Shown here: positions 11,804 through 23,600 of the stretch, piece after piece
Layout of the letters: each line of letters begins with the position of its first letter
How positions within the stretch are numbered: the stretch's first letter is position 1
NCBI GenBank assembly: GCA_008828725.1
Contig: MEHQ01000164.1
Coordinates: 187,792-251,791 of the forward strand
Source of the DNA: Saccharina japonica
Taxonomy: Eukaryota; Sar; Phaeophyceae; Laminariales; Laminariaceae
Direction of reading: 5' to 3'
DNA length: 64,000 bases
Notes under the pieces: model-generated
What the model was told of the DNA's origin: nothing
The model's database searches: none
The model's input: the letters and a program-made list of their open reading frames with translations, nothing else
Made by a program: the position numbers and the translations under genes

Positions 11804-12089
11804 AATGTCTCTCGTTTTGAGACCGTGTGTCGAGGATGTTCGACGGTTACAAACAAGATCCCGAAGACCGTAAGAATCAGCGATGAACGTACGACCCCTA
11901 CCTGTGAAGAGCTGCCCCGGGGAACCGTCGGTGTATCAAGTGGCACAACTGTCGCAAGCTTAACACTCAAAGAAGGATACTTCCGCACCTCCAACGAGAG
12001 TAGGGTCATCATCGAGTGCTACAGGTCAGAAGCGTGCGTGGGAGGTGACGATCCTGGAAAATACTGTGCCGATGGCTACAAGGGACCAT
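11804..12089 (+). CDS. Membrane protein, exon with cysteine-rich ectodomain
   Basis: Acceptor CTTACCAG before 11804 and donor GTGAGTAC at 12090. It encodes 95 codons plus one base and includes the cysteine pairs of the ectodomain. The phase 0 acceptor implies at least one more upstream exon. Confidence 0.68.
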
Positions 12090-15074
12090 GTGAGTACACA
12101 ATACATGTAACGCGGGGTTGGACGGCTTTGTCTTAGGTTGCAGTATTGACATGTAATTCACCTCGTTTCGATAGGATGGGAGCTTTGCAGCTGGCATAAA
12201 CATACGGTATCTCGAGTAAGCGCTCAGAACCATACAGCCATCATGATTGTTCATCACAAACTAAATATCAGCACTTTGAAGAAGCGGTGCCCAAACATAT
12301 GTTGTGCGGCAGAATGCGCAGCACTCTACGCGCCTGTCGTTAAGCAGATTGAGATGCTCATGTGTCACCTTTCACAGACTTGATCCTAATTGCTACGCCT
12401 GCAGCAACTCTACCTACATTTTTATACGACTACGCCCATGCATGTGGCGGATTTGTCACATTTGTTTTCAACCGGCTATACCGTCTAGTCAATGATTTCG
12501 TCTAGTGTCATCTGACGGTGTCGGGAATATTGGCAGAAGACTCCATCTTCGTAATTTGAAATTGAAGGGGTAGCGGCTTCGATGCCAAACGTTGCTGCAG
12601 TATATCAACTAACGCAACTGCTTCCTGGCAATCATTCGCCACACTCCCTACCCCCATGCAGACTGTGCCATCTGTAAGGAAGGTTTCTCGCGTGGATTTG
12701 CCTACAGCTGCAAGAAATGCTCCAATAAGGGCAGGGGATCCGCGATAGCGCTAATGTTTACAGTGGCCGTGGTTGGTCTCCTATTGGTGGCTATACGGTT
12801 GCGGAGCTGGGGGGCGGTCGCTGTCCACAACACGGTGCGCGAAAACCAAACACCACGAGGTTTCGCAAGGTTTACATGTTCATCGCGCCAGTGGTGGATG
12901 CTGGGGTGGCTCCCGTTATCAGCCATTAAAATCGTCGTGGTTGTGTGGCAAGTGGTCTATGAGGTATGATGACGGGCTGGCGCTTGAACGTAGCATCGGT
13001 ATTCGGTTTAAGTTCCCAAGACAAACGGCGCATTCCTTGATTCATTTTCTTGCGAGACCACACAATGTCTTTTGTCACGCACAATAACAACGTTTTGTCA
13101 GTGTTGTACGATGCATTTTTAATGTGGCGGCAGTGTGATCTGTCATGTCCAGACTGAAATACGGCAAGGACCATGTCCCGGGGGGGTCACGTTTAAGGCA
13201 GGGGCTTCTGTGATCCACCAATGAACTAATTGGCACCTTTTAAATCCGACGAGTTAGACACACCTTGTTTGACAACGAATTCTTAGCATCGTGTATTGTC
13301 CTAAAGCTTCCAAGTGTTAGCGTAGTACAGTAGATAGTTAGTGGTTGGGTGAGGTACATTGCTGCTCAAGCCAGGATCCCCAGCAAACCATGGGTGACAT
13401 CCATACCGTAGCATTGTCCTGGAGCGGTTACTGCATCCTACAGGATAACATATGCACCTTGATTTCCACAGGAAATGGGGCAAAACACACAGTGGTTGTC
13501 GATGTCCAATAACTTCACCTCCTTTCGGGGTGCATAACAGAACTAACAGCAGCCATGACAACCAACGTTGCCGCGCAGACAGACGTAGGATTATCGTTTG
13601 TGGACTAAACCCAACTTCTCTGGAACGCATCTCAATTATTGCTCAGTTAGGTTTATCCTTACCTATAGTTCCGAATGAATACCTTACTTTGTCTGACGTT
13701 CAACATTCGTATGTTGAAACTTATGGACGAAACCGAATACCTGGTAGTGGTTACTGCACGAGGCGAATCTAAACTGAGGTTTGCTATTCACAACTGTTTA
13801 ACAGCTATTTGAACTAATGAGTTACCGTTATTTAGCAAAGAGGGCAACTCAGCGCCTTGATATTGTAATATTCCGTGTAGTGATTGAGCTGCGAGTCTAC
13901 CCCTACAAGTTCAATTTGTATGCATACTTTGAACTACTTCGGTGGGACACATACTTCGATCAAATAACCCGCGCAAATTTTTCGTTTTTCCATGCATCCG
14001 CTAAATTCCACCATGTCGCTTTGTCTGTGCCCCTGGCCCTACGGTTCCATACAGTTCTCGTCGATAGCCGAGGCGGTATATCCAAGACAGTACGAGACGT
14101 TCGTTTCCTACCTCGGCTTCGCCACCTTTGACGTCGGGATCCTTGTGTGGTTCTCATGCGTTTTTTCACCCGATTTCTTTGGTCGTCTTCTATTCACCAC
14201 GCTCGCGCCACTTGTTGTGTTCTTGACGCTGGCTGTAGCGTATTACATCGTCCAGAAATACAGCAGAAACTCTAATCGTGGAATGGTCGTTGTGCGTGAT
14301 CGGTATTTATCGGCAGCCCTGTTTGTCGTCTTTTTTGTGTACTCCTCGGTCTCTTCCACGATTTTCCAGACGTTCAACTGTGATCTTCTTGACGATGGAG
14401 TCTACTACCTTCAGGCTGATTACAGTCTTACGTGCTGGACCCCTAAACACAAAACCTACATTATGTACGCTAGCTTGATGGCTGTGATGTACCCTTTAGG
14501 CGTTCCTTCGGTATTCATAGTGTGGCTTACGCGTAACCGTGCGCTTCTTAAGACGTCTGATCGGCACACCGTGTCACACCTGAAGCCATTCGACAGTATT
14601 TGGGGCACGTACAGGCCGTCACGATACTATTACGAAGTAGTGGAGTGTTTTCGCCGGATAACTCTCTCTGCGGCTTCTGTATTTTTTGTTCCCAACAGCG
14701 TTAATCAGATCGCCGCTACTCTGTCGCTCGCGTTGGTGTTCTTGTTCGTTTCTGAGTCGCTGTCTCCGTTTGAACGCAATAAGGATATGGGCCTCTACCG
14801 CTGGGGTAACGGCGTTATCTTGTCTAGCATTTTTGTAGCTCTCCTGATACGAGCGGATGGTTCCCCCGACGAGTCGGGTAAGTTTTCAGTACTCGGCGGG
14901 GTGCTTATCACTGCGAACGTGGTTATGATCGTCGCGGTATTGGTTCAAAGCGTGTATTTGGCTCGTGAGTGGACTAGTTTAGACACTGGGCCTGAGGAGG
15001 TCATTCCTCCTGTCCGACGACACTCCTCGTGGTATTCGCACAGGACACAGCCAGTGCACCTGGTAAGTGTGTAG
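11804..15074 (+). CDS. Cysteine-rich multi-pass membrane protein, 3' part of gene
   Basis: Three exons (11804-12089, 12662-12963, 14055-15074) join in frame (intron phases 1, then 0) to give about 535 residues ending in TAG. The first exon is extracellular in style, with a CRGC pair, a CVGG block and CADGYKGP. Joining to exon 2 completes GYKGPYCAICKEGF and CKKC, the pattern seen in stramenopile GCC2/GCC3-like cysteine-rich proteins. Hydrophobic segments follow: one early in exon 2 (ALMFTVAVVGLLLVAI), one at its end (IKIVVVVWQVVYE) and about seven in exon 3, including YPLGVPSVFIVWL and a long SVNQIAATLSLALVFLFV stretch. Function is unknown; a receptor or channel-like role in the plasma membrane is a guess from architecture. 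The 5' exons were not found, so the real protein is longer or the gene is broken upstream by the 9.4-11.4 kb repeats. Confident for the joined exons, unsure of the name. Confidence 0.72.
12662..12963 (+). CDS. Membrane protein, exon with first membrane segments
   Basis: Acceptor CCCATGCAG before 12662 and donor GTATGATG at 12964. It completes the YCAICKEGF motif and encodes the first two hydrophobic segments, separated by a tryptophan-rich stretch. Confidence 0.7.
12964..14054 (+). other. Intron of the membrane protein gene
   Basis: Starts GTATGA and ends CCATACAG. Open frames inside it (for example 13301-13772) overlap on both strands and show no family motif; nothing else is recognised. 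Confidence 0.6.
14055..15074 (+). CDS. Membrane protein, last exon with membrane core
   Basis: A continuous frame of 339 codons to TAG. It begins FSSIAEAVYPRQYETF, which follows directly on the VVYE end of the previous exon. About seven hydrophobic helices are visible, with polar loops carrying SRYYYEVVECFRR and LSPFERNKDMGLYRWGNG. The frame is open further upstream to 13992, but the acceptor at 14053-14054 and continuity of the motif favour 14055. Confidence 0.8.
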   Translation, partial: FSSIAEAVYPRQYETFVSYLGFATFDVGILVWFSCVFSPDFFGRLLFTTLAPLVVFLTLAVAYYIVQKYSRNSNRGMVVVRDRYLSAALFVVFFVYSSVSSTIFQTFNCDLLDDGVYYLQADYSLTCWTPKHKTYIMYASLMAVMYPLGVPSVFIVWLTRNRALLKTSDRHTVSHLKPFDSIWGTYRPSRYYYEVVECFRRITLSAASVFFVPNSVNQIAATLSLALVFLFVSESLSPFERNKDMGLYRWGNGVILSSIFVALLIRADGSPDESGKFSVLGGVLITANVVMIVAVLVQSVYLAREWTSLDTGPEEVIPPVRRHSSWYSHRTQPVHLVSV

Positions 15075-16751
15075 GAGGATGTGTTCGATTAAATTCCGAA
15101 ATATATGGAGTGTCGTGTCGAGAGTGCGGAACTTATGAACAATTGGACTTCCTGTAAGTACGGTTTTGCCAGCGGGGCAGCGTATTGATCGACGTGCAGG
15201 ACAGTACAGGGCGTTGCTTGGTTGCGCAGGACATGCGTGGGTCGAGGACCCCGCGTTAGGATAGGGAAGAATGCCAACCCTGTCCGAGCCATCGCTGGTA
15301 CATACAACCAGCGTGTTAGCGGTGGGGTACATCTACGCGTCTGAATGGGTGATTTGGTCTTTGTTAGGCCTCCAATGCCGAAATATATCACCGTTTTGCT
15401 GATCCACTACAGTATACACATAAGCATTGTGAAGACGGGACCAATTTTGATGGAGGTACAGCCGGGGTTCGCGCGGATATTGGTGGCGCTTGTGTTTCAC
15501 GTAAGGAATGATGGCAAGGTCATTGTCAAGGTCGTCTAGAGCTGGGTAAAGCGAACGAATCGAATGTATACTGGGACAGGGACGATAGCGAATGGTGACG
15601 CCATTGTAGTTATTTTGGGGCACAGAAGCCTCTTCATAGCTACTGGCAGGTTGATTTCTGACCCAAGTGTGTGTGTTGACCAATCCAAACGTGTGCCGGC
15701 CTACTGAGCGGTATACACACCGTAAATATTTGCCAAATATCTATTTGGAAATTATATCGGCTATCCGACTGATTACGAAAGGTATCAAGTGAAAAGGAAA
15801 ACGCTCAGGGCAGGCACCATCGCAAGGCCTTCATATTTGACAACGTGTGTCAGTCGAGTGGGACAGAGTTTTTGCTGCGGTAAGTTTCAAGTTGGGGTTC
15901 CGATTGTGTTCCCCATTGTATGTAGTATTATATTGCAATGTTTCTTCCTTGTGTACGGTGGCGGTACCAGGATAGATACACAACTACAGCAACCAACCGC
16001 GGGTTTCCATTAACTAGTAGGGGTTCCATGACATCGGGTTGTGGTTTGGTGTCAGCGGGGACAATGACTCAGAAAAGGAGCGACTGGAGCTGCCCCGCAG
16101 CAATAAACCTGGACCGCGTGGCCGAGATGTCGTATAAGACCCTGCAAATCGAGGTGGCACATCCCATATTAAACGTTCACATAAACGTGCTGGTCACGTT
16201 GGTCCATGCGAAAAGATAAAGGTATATTCTTGATTGTGTTGGCGAGCCGATAGAGGCTCAACCTACTAGCGCTCGCCTCCTCGTGACACATGAATATTAC
16301 GATGATGCTGTCATCTCGTAATTTCTTGTAAATTACGTTGTCTCAGGTTGAAACCTCGGCAAAGGAGCTTATGCAAGTAACCAGCGTCGCGGAATAACTA
16401 TCCAATCCGAACCGTTAGGTTTTCCCAACCACCGATACACTCGATTGCCATGAAAACATGGATGGGTTGCGAATTTCATTTCTGGATCACAGAGGTACTC
16501 TGTATGACCCTTTACTATGCGTATCCATCTTGTTAAAGCGAGGAACACGCCCAAACATTATCAGTCCCACTCAGATCCTGGAAAGCGGGAGAAAGTGCAT
16601 TTAGTGAATACTCTCCGACTCTTGGACAATGACGCAATGACCCCATCCCGGTAAAACCTTCATCATATGACATTGGGTATAATGATCACATGACATTGGG
16701 TATGGAAATGATTGCGACACTGCCCCCGCCCGTATATATGTTGTGTGGATC
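15075..16751. other. Intergenic, nothing secure
   Basis: Downstream of the membrane protein stop. A 116-codon antisense frame at 15333-15683 and several shorter ones are present, but none shows a recognisable domain. No clear polyadenylation signal could be chosen. Confidence 0.4.
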
Positions 16752-17033
16752 TCACGCTACGATAGACGTGCACCATAATTTTTCTGAGCTCCTCACTTAA
16801 GACGCTCCGTACCTCACCGAACACTAGATTTTGAAAGAAAATAAAAGTGCTATTATACCCGATGAACAATCTCATTACCTTAATCATACCCTCAATCATA
16901 CCCTAACACAAATGCAACTGCAACTGCAACTGCAACACAAGAAAGAAGGTCGGCGGAGTTTGAGGGAAATAATCCGATCGTTCACAAAGCCTTTCTGCTC
17001 AAATAGTGCTACGTACCTCTATTGCAGCACGCG
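16752..17033 (+). mobile_element. MITE, subfamily GTGCTACGATAGAGGTGC
   Basis: About 282 bp. The left end reads CACGCTACGATAGACGTGCA and the right end AGTGCTACGTACCTCTATTG...AGCACGCG, which is its imperfect inverted partner. Internal landmarks shared with the other copies are TTTCTGAGCTCCTCACTTAA and AAAATAAAAGTGCT. No protein is encoded. Confidence 0.65.
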
Positions 17034-17086
17034 TCGTGTAGTGATATATATATAGAGGGGCTGCCGTGTAGTGATATATATATAAG
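17034..17086 (+). repeat. Short tandem duplication
   Basis: CGTGTAGTGATATATATATA occurs twice, at about 17034 and 17064, directly beside the MITE end. Confidence 0.6.
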
Positions 17087-17311
17087 CTGATCGCGCCACC
17101 GGCAGTCGCTTGCAGTACAATGTTGACCTTGTTTCTACACACAGGTGCCCTGTCTTCCTGCTTCCGCCCTGAGGAGTGCGTCACACGTTGGACGCTGGCC
17201 CTCGGCAAAACGGTGGCTGGTCTCCTGATGTAGAGCATCGTATGGTTCGGTGGTCTATCAATAAAATGTATTTCTTGGGCAAACAATCTCGTAAAATACC
17301 GTGGTGGCTAC

Positions 17312-17860
17312 TTATCGCAGGAACGTTTCCCATGGTGGCCGATACCCGCTGGGAGAATTGGCTTGATGGCCGTTTCCAGTACAAGAAATACCGTCATTTT
17401 TGCGGATGTCTACAGTGGCTTCCGCGAGAAAAGCTTTCCGAAGGCGGGTTTCCACACGTAATAGCCCGTGATTTCTCCAGGTGGCTAACTCCGGCAGGAA
17501 ATACTTCCCCTCCTGTAGGTCCAGAATCGATATCGCAACTGCCCTGGATGATTTATGTTTGATGGGGGATTTTTCCATCCTGGAACTATGGAACCCTTCT
17601 TTGTGACCGCCGGTGAGAAAATGCGATATAGGCGCAACAGGTTGCAACACAAATAATCTGCCTCCATATAAGGTTACACTGCCGGTTGGTGCTTCGCACT
17701 TGCGGCCACGGACGACTACTGTCGAGGGCTTACTATATTCCTGCTTCAACGCTACATAAGTTGGAGCAAGGGTGCCAAATGAGATCAGGTTCGAGAGCGG
17801 TGTGCCTGGTATAGTGTAATCCTTTATTTCAGCGGTGGCTGCACATCGTATTTGTTGCAA
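17312..17860 (-). pseudogene. Possible Ty1/copia polyprotein fragment, decayed
   Basis: An antisense open stretch of 182 codons contains YTIPGTPLSNLISFGTLA followed some 30 residues later by GGRLFVLQP. This order resembles the region between protease and integrase of Copia polyproteins (VLYVPG...NLISVGQLA...LYVL). The flanks contain no protease or integrase motif, and no flanking LTRs were identified. The resemblance is by eye only, and the frame could also be chance. Confidence 0.28.
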
Positions 17861-18329
17861 CCGGTGACACGTACATCTGGTGTGCCGACCAGGTTAGGTA
17901 ATGGTGGCAACAACACATCCTGTAAGTAGTTCATACGAGGGGTACTGCTCTTTTAGTAACGGAACTCGAACCCCGAACGTTCGCCACCCTGAAGAGGTCA
18001 ACGACATCACTCCTCCAATATACCACCAGAAGGTGCTGCTTGTGGCAGGCGTCGAAATATTTGCCTTTGCGAGGAGGCCTCGTAGTCCGCCGAGGCAAGC
18101 GTTTGGCGACGGCTTGGCCGTATGCCATGTGTATGCCTACTGCGGTTGCGGCCGGATGCCTGCTGGGTAGCAGCAGCCATTGATAATTATTGGCTCTCGT
18201 CTTCCTTGAGCAGCCGTTGCAGAAGAAGTGCGGTGGCGTTCGTAGCGTGGACCGGTTGGGTAAGTTTGTCTGAAATTATTGATAATACGGTCATGCACCA
18301 CTGCCGACCTCTAGGCTGAGAAGGCGTGC

Positions 18330-18395
18330 ATGGGGGTGGCAGAGTGGTAGAGTGCACGCCAGAAATTGGAGGCAACTCGAGGGTCAAGTCCGCGA
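18330..18395 (+). other. tRNA-like sequence with A and B boxes
   Basis: TGGCAGAGTGG (18337-18347) fits the Pol III A box and GGGTCAAGTCC (18381-18391) is one base off the B box, with about 33 bases between them. No cloverleaf with a good anticodon stem can be drawn, so this looks like a tRNA pseudogene or SINE head, not a working tRNA. Confidence 0.3.
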
Positions 18396-20303
18396 CATGG
18401 TACTTGGCCCCTGGCTGGATGGCTATCAGGCCGCAATGAAAACCTGCCTTCGATGAGCCTTCGTTCACGGCGATAGTGTTTTTCTCGTGGAGATTATTTC
18501 CCGAGGTGTGAGTGCAGTTTATCTCATCAGTAACCACCTGTGGCTCCTAGATGAAAACAGAAGAAGGCCCTATGGGAAGGGTGGGGGGGGGGCGGTCAAG
18601 CGGAGTTTCTGGTAAGGTGCTCGTGACGAGTGTACCAGCGCGACGGGGACGGGTGGTCGAGAACTGGCAACTGAGGAGGCGGGGGGGGGGGGGGGGTAGG
18701 GCGGACCAGAGCGGTATCAGCAGTCGAACATATTTTGTGGATTAATATTTTAAGATCGGGACGACCCGCGAATGTCGTACGGCTGTCGTGAGTGCACTTT
18801 TGATTGTATCACAGCAGCAGTGACGTCGTCTGGCACTATCGTAGTGCAGTAGGCGGGACGCGTCGGAAATGGCCAAGGGTGGTCGAAGGAAGCACACTGC
18901 CCGTTTGAGCTCCGAGCTCACGCGCGATGCTTCGCTGGCCCCGCGCCCACTGTAGATAAAGGGATGAAACCAGAGTAATGTACAGCACACCAAGGTTGTT
19001 CCTTGTCGAACACAGGCTGGTTTTACAGAAGTGACAAATCACAGACAGGCATGCATTGTGGATCCATTTGGAACACATACCCCGAACGAAGGCTCGCAGA
19101 TAGTTGAGACGGTAGTAAACGCCGCTGCAGAAGATGAGAGAGCGGCCTACTAGCTGCGCCTCGGTCGCTACGTATTAGAGTAGGATCTCTCCATATATGA
19201 CAGCTCTGCTTTGAGTATACCCCTTAAAATGCAACATCCTTCTGGGATACAAGGGTTCCTGTGTATGGCCCACAATACATACCTGGTACCAGGTACGTGC
19301 TAATGCGATACTCTGTAGGAGCTGGATCCTATGCCGTACCCGAGTTATCGTACAGGAGGTGATTCCTCATCCGGACAGCAACCAGTAACGACCCCCGACA
19401 TAGGAGTCCAGGGATGGGGTCTGGGTTCCCCTAAATCACGGTGGTACCCGTCGGTCACACGTTCTCGGCACCTATATGATATCTACAACACTCCTACGCA
19501 TAGCACTTCAAGATAGATTATATACCAGGTAATACTTACTGTATTAGCCATCATTTACAGAGAAGCACAATGTATACTGTACAGCACTACTGGCGAAGCT
19601 GAGCAAACCGTCACTACAGTAAAGCAGGCACGGTCGTCAGAGGAAGAGAACACCACCCCGAGTGCAGCTCTGCCGCATTGAACAAAACACGCATCGAGCA
19701 GACCAGGCCAGATCCACATCCCTGTTGAATCTCATCTCTATTACTGCTGCACGCGGTAGATATTTCGAAGAATATATGTCCCGGGTTTTTACGATCAGCA
19801 CAAGCGACGAGTGGATCGTGTTTGTCGGGTATGGGATCGGTTGGTTCGGCTCTTGACCACATCTTTGGAGGGTGGGGTATGTATCGTACCTGGTAGACCT
19901 CATGCACATCAGCGACGAGTATACACTCGTAATCGAAAATATAAGACGTGTGGTACATCCTACAGTACGTAGATGATGATCTACTATTTCAATATTAGAT
20001 GATCTACTCGTACGACGTATCATACGTTAGGCCGTGCGTCTCTTGCACGATGAGTGGAAATACATCCGTCCCCATTTCCCATCTAAAAAATATTGCAAAC
20101 GTATTATGCAGACCCCTGTCCAGATCGACAATTTTTTGGTCCTAGAATTCCATTTGTAGCTTGCGTGTGAGATGCTTCCGGTAGTACCCGGCATGCGTGG
20201 TATAACACAGCCCTAGCCTTTCCGCTGAGTGGAGAGCTAAGACGTTGAGGCGCGGTTACATCGCATATTTCTCGGTTGTCATCCGTGGTGCTAGTCTGGG
20301 GCG
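18396..20303. other. Intergenic, upstream of GT31 copy 1
   Basis: G tracts near 18584 and 18680, and TACCAGGTA-type motifs near 19270, 19520 and 19885. No gene, RNA or repeat array is supported. No convincing TATA box could be tied to the gene start at 20304. Confidence 0.4.
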
Positions 20304-20612
20304 ATGCTATCGTCTTGGGTGGTTGGTTTCGTCGTGATCGAATTGGGCGTTGTGCTACTGGCGTATTTTTTCTTCCTGGAGCCACACGACTCTAGCGATG
20401 CGCAACGGAGAGCACCACGCTCCCAAAGTTTGCGGTTACGCATCGAGAATGGCTCTGGGGGGGGTGGAGGGGGGTTGGGATATGATCTCAATCGCTCTGG
20501 AGCTCAGTCCCCGCGCATTTTGACCCTCCTGACAACGTACCATGGAAGAACGGCCTTTGCAAGGGCTAACCGAGAGGCGATGGAAGAAAGAGCGGACGGG
20601 TACGAGTCACTG
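20304..20612 (+). CDS. GT31 copy 1, exon 1
   Basis: Starts at ATG 20304 and stops at CTG|GTGAGC. It encodes the signal anchor (WVVGFVVIELGVVLLAYFFF), a variable stem with a glycine run, and the first core strand RILTLLTTYHGRTAFARANR. The start was chosen because it is the first ATG of the frame and places a membrane anchor at the N-terminus. Confidence 0.82.
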
Positions 20613-23600
20613 GTGAGCCATCGATCGGGGAAGTCTCGTACTGCTGTACGTACTTGTTACTTTGGGCTTGCTGTCGCCAGCTGCTTGCCACTATGTACTG
20701 CTGTTGGGTGGAAAATACCATACCCGCGTTTTCGACTGCCTGCTGTTGTCAGCTTTTATCCTTTTATCCGGCTGCTGTTGTCAACTTTTTGAACTTTTTG
20801 TTCAGTTCTAATTTTTTACCTTTTTTATACATATCAAACTCGTACGTACGTACCAGGTACTACGACGAGTACGTCGTATACGCGTATCATACGAGTACGA
20901 GTACGGAGGGAGTACCGCCAGTCGCCGGCAAGGCTTGCTGTATACCAGAGTTTCGGCTGTACAGAGGTAGTATTAATACTGCTGTACACTGCTGTACTCG
21001 TACGATTGCCGCTGTTGCAGTTCGAAACATGACGCACGGCGGTCACAAATTTCGCTCCTAATATCACCTTCTCGTGATCCTGTCGACTCGGTACTGCTGT
21101 AAAAGTCATAGCGTCACACATACCTCATATGTGCCTCGCATGTACAGCGTGACAAGTACCTGTGGTACCAATCTGGATCGAAATATTAGTAGGTTTTCCA
21201 TTTACATTCGATGCAAAGGATCCTTATATTTTAGGACGGAGTGGATACATAGGGTTGTTGTTGCTGTTGTCGTCTTTATGGGTGTTGCTCAAGTACGGGT
21301 ATATACTCATTGTGTTGTTGCTGTTGTCGGTGTCGTTGCTGTTGCGTACCAGATATGTTGTAACATCGTTGCCGCCGTTTCTGCTGTCGTTGTTCTTGTG
21401 TCGTTTCCTACCTGGTATTGTTTTGTATGCCCTCCAGTCTTGAGAACACAGGGGCAAAAGCTCGACTGTCCCTGGTTGTTCTTCTCGAATTGGCGATTTC
21501 GTCGTTTGTGTGGCACGTGGGAATAATCACAACCTGCATACATGTTGACACAAGTCCCTGGGCAGCTTGTACGTACACGTTTCCCAACATGCTCGATATT
21601 GAATTCATATCGTTCGATGTGGCACGCTACCGCGTGCACAATCCCTGTCACATGAGTCGCGGTAGTCTCGACCATGTGTTCGTTCATTTGTGCGCGCACG
21701 GCCACGATAGATGTTCGTGACGAGCGACGAAGAGGACCAAGCTGAGGATGGAGCCGTCGACTATAAGTACGGTCTGGCTGACAACCATCGCTTGCTAGGC
21801 GCGATAACCGAGGTAAGTACTGTAGGTGATATAATACCCTTATACCGGGGAGACTAAACTATCGATAATAGTTTGTTTGTTTTATTGCCCTCACTCGTTC
21901 CCTTAATTGCTACTCTTGTCGTTCACACGCTTGTTCCTCGTCTCGGATGCTCAAGAACGTGCTGCTTGCAGCAGTAGACTGGCTACAACAACAGTAGACG
22001 GGACGATGTCACGGTGAAAGAGCAAGGCGGGGGGAAGGAGTCCCTACGTATACACGATGAATGTATATCTATCGTGATAAAGAGGGTGTTGTTGAACGTG
22101 CACCCGCGAATTAGTTAACATATTACTTGCTTTTAGTGGGGGATCATTTCTGCATGAAGGTTGTGTGTCGTGAGTTTCAGGGTCGATGGGCAAAAACTTC
22201 AACAAAGTCATGTATTTCCATGTACGTACCGTTGCAGTATTGCAAATAGGTCAATTGTGAGTGCGATCAATTGCTTGGTTGAAAGTTTGTGTAAGTAGAC
22301 AACGAGGGTCGGAGACACTCGCCGCAGGAGCATATACCGCACCCTGGTTACAGTACTTGATACCGTCGTGCCGTACGATGATTGCAACGACCTAAACGGC
22401 CCTCCTCGGTAAAAAGAAAGTTTAGTTACCGCTCGAAGTATATGTACTACCGCCTTCGTACGTTGTCCCTGACGGGGTGTCTGGGAGGGCTGGCCTTGTT
22501 TTTCTCCGCTGCTCAACTCCCATATGATCCATCAGATACCCCCTCTCTGCTCCCTGCTGCTACGCTGATCTGCCTGTGGCCGTGCTGCTGTGAGCTGACT
22601 CCATATTTCCCCGCGCAGCGATCCGTATACGGCATCTCTGTTTTTATATGGTTCCCCTCCGATGAAAGTATTATACGTACCACGGAGGGGCTACATAAAT
22701 AAAACAATCTAACAACAAACAATTCGCCGCTTCCCCATTGGACGGCCGAGAAAAAACGTCCTGATTTTGTCGCCGTACGAGCTTGTCCATACGAGTTCGA
22801 TAAATACCTAGTATGTCAACTTGAAACAGTGCAGTGTGTTTTATATATCACTGCTATAAGCCAGCCTTTCCCCACAACCTTTTCTCGTAAGCGTATCATC
22901 GCCCCTTCCTATTTTTCGCCTTAAAACGGAAGTATGATATCGCATTCCTCGTCAATAGTCCATCTCCACGTCATGCGCAGCCGTACGCTATCTTTTCGCC
23001 CACCCCCTGGCGGTCCTTCGGTGCAGGTTTGGGCCGGTGGGCCGTAATACGTTCTACTCACGAATACCATAAGGTGATAATCGATACCTGCTCGATGATA
23101 CTTTTTTTCGAAAAGGCGTTCCTTGCAGACGCCTTTCCTCCCTAGGAGTGACCTGCCCGTCTCTCTTACCCCTGCTGCCGCCAACTGGTCGATTAGGTGG
23201 CTGCATTCCGTTTTCAAGGAACTCAAATGTTTCTACGACATTATTTGTTCTAGTGGTGGCGCTACCCGCGACGTTCCATGGTATTGCGCGTCATTCCGCG
23301 ACATTCCGCAACATGTCGCGGCATGTTGCGGCATGTCAGCATGCCGGGGCAAGCCCCCCGGTAAGCTTGACGGCAACCCTTTCCGTAACCCTAACCCTAA
23401 CACCGACCCGCTGGCCTTGCCTTGGCGTTACGCAATACGCCGCGGCACATGTCGCGGCACGTCAGAGACATATAATATACGTTTTTTTCCGTGGCAGTGC
23501 CCGCCACATGCCGCGTCATAAACAAGACGGATAATGTTTGTATGTCCCTGGTTTGTGCACCCCAGAAGTGGCCAACAAGTCACGGTCCGCCTTTCCTGGA

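Noticed and set aside
23386..23401. Interstitial telomere
   Set aside because: Only slightly more than two CCCTAA units; not enough to claim a telomeric relic.
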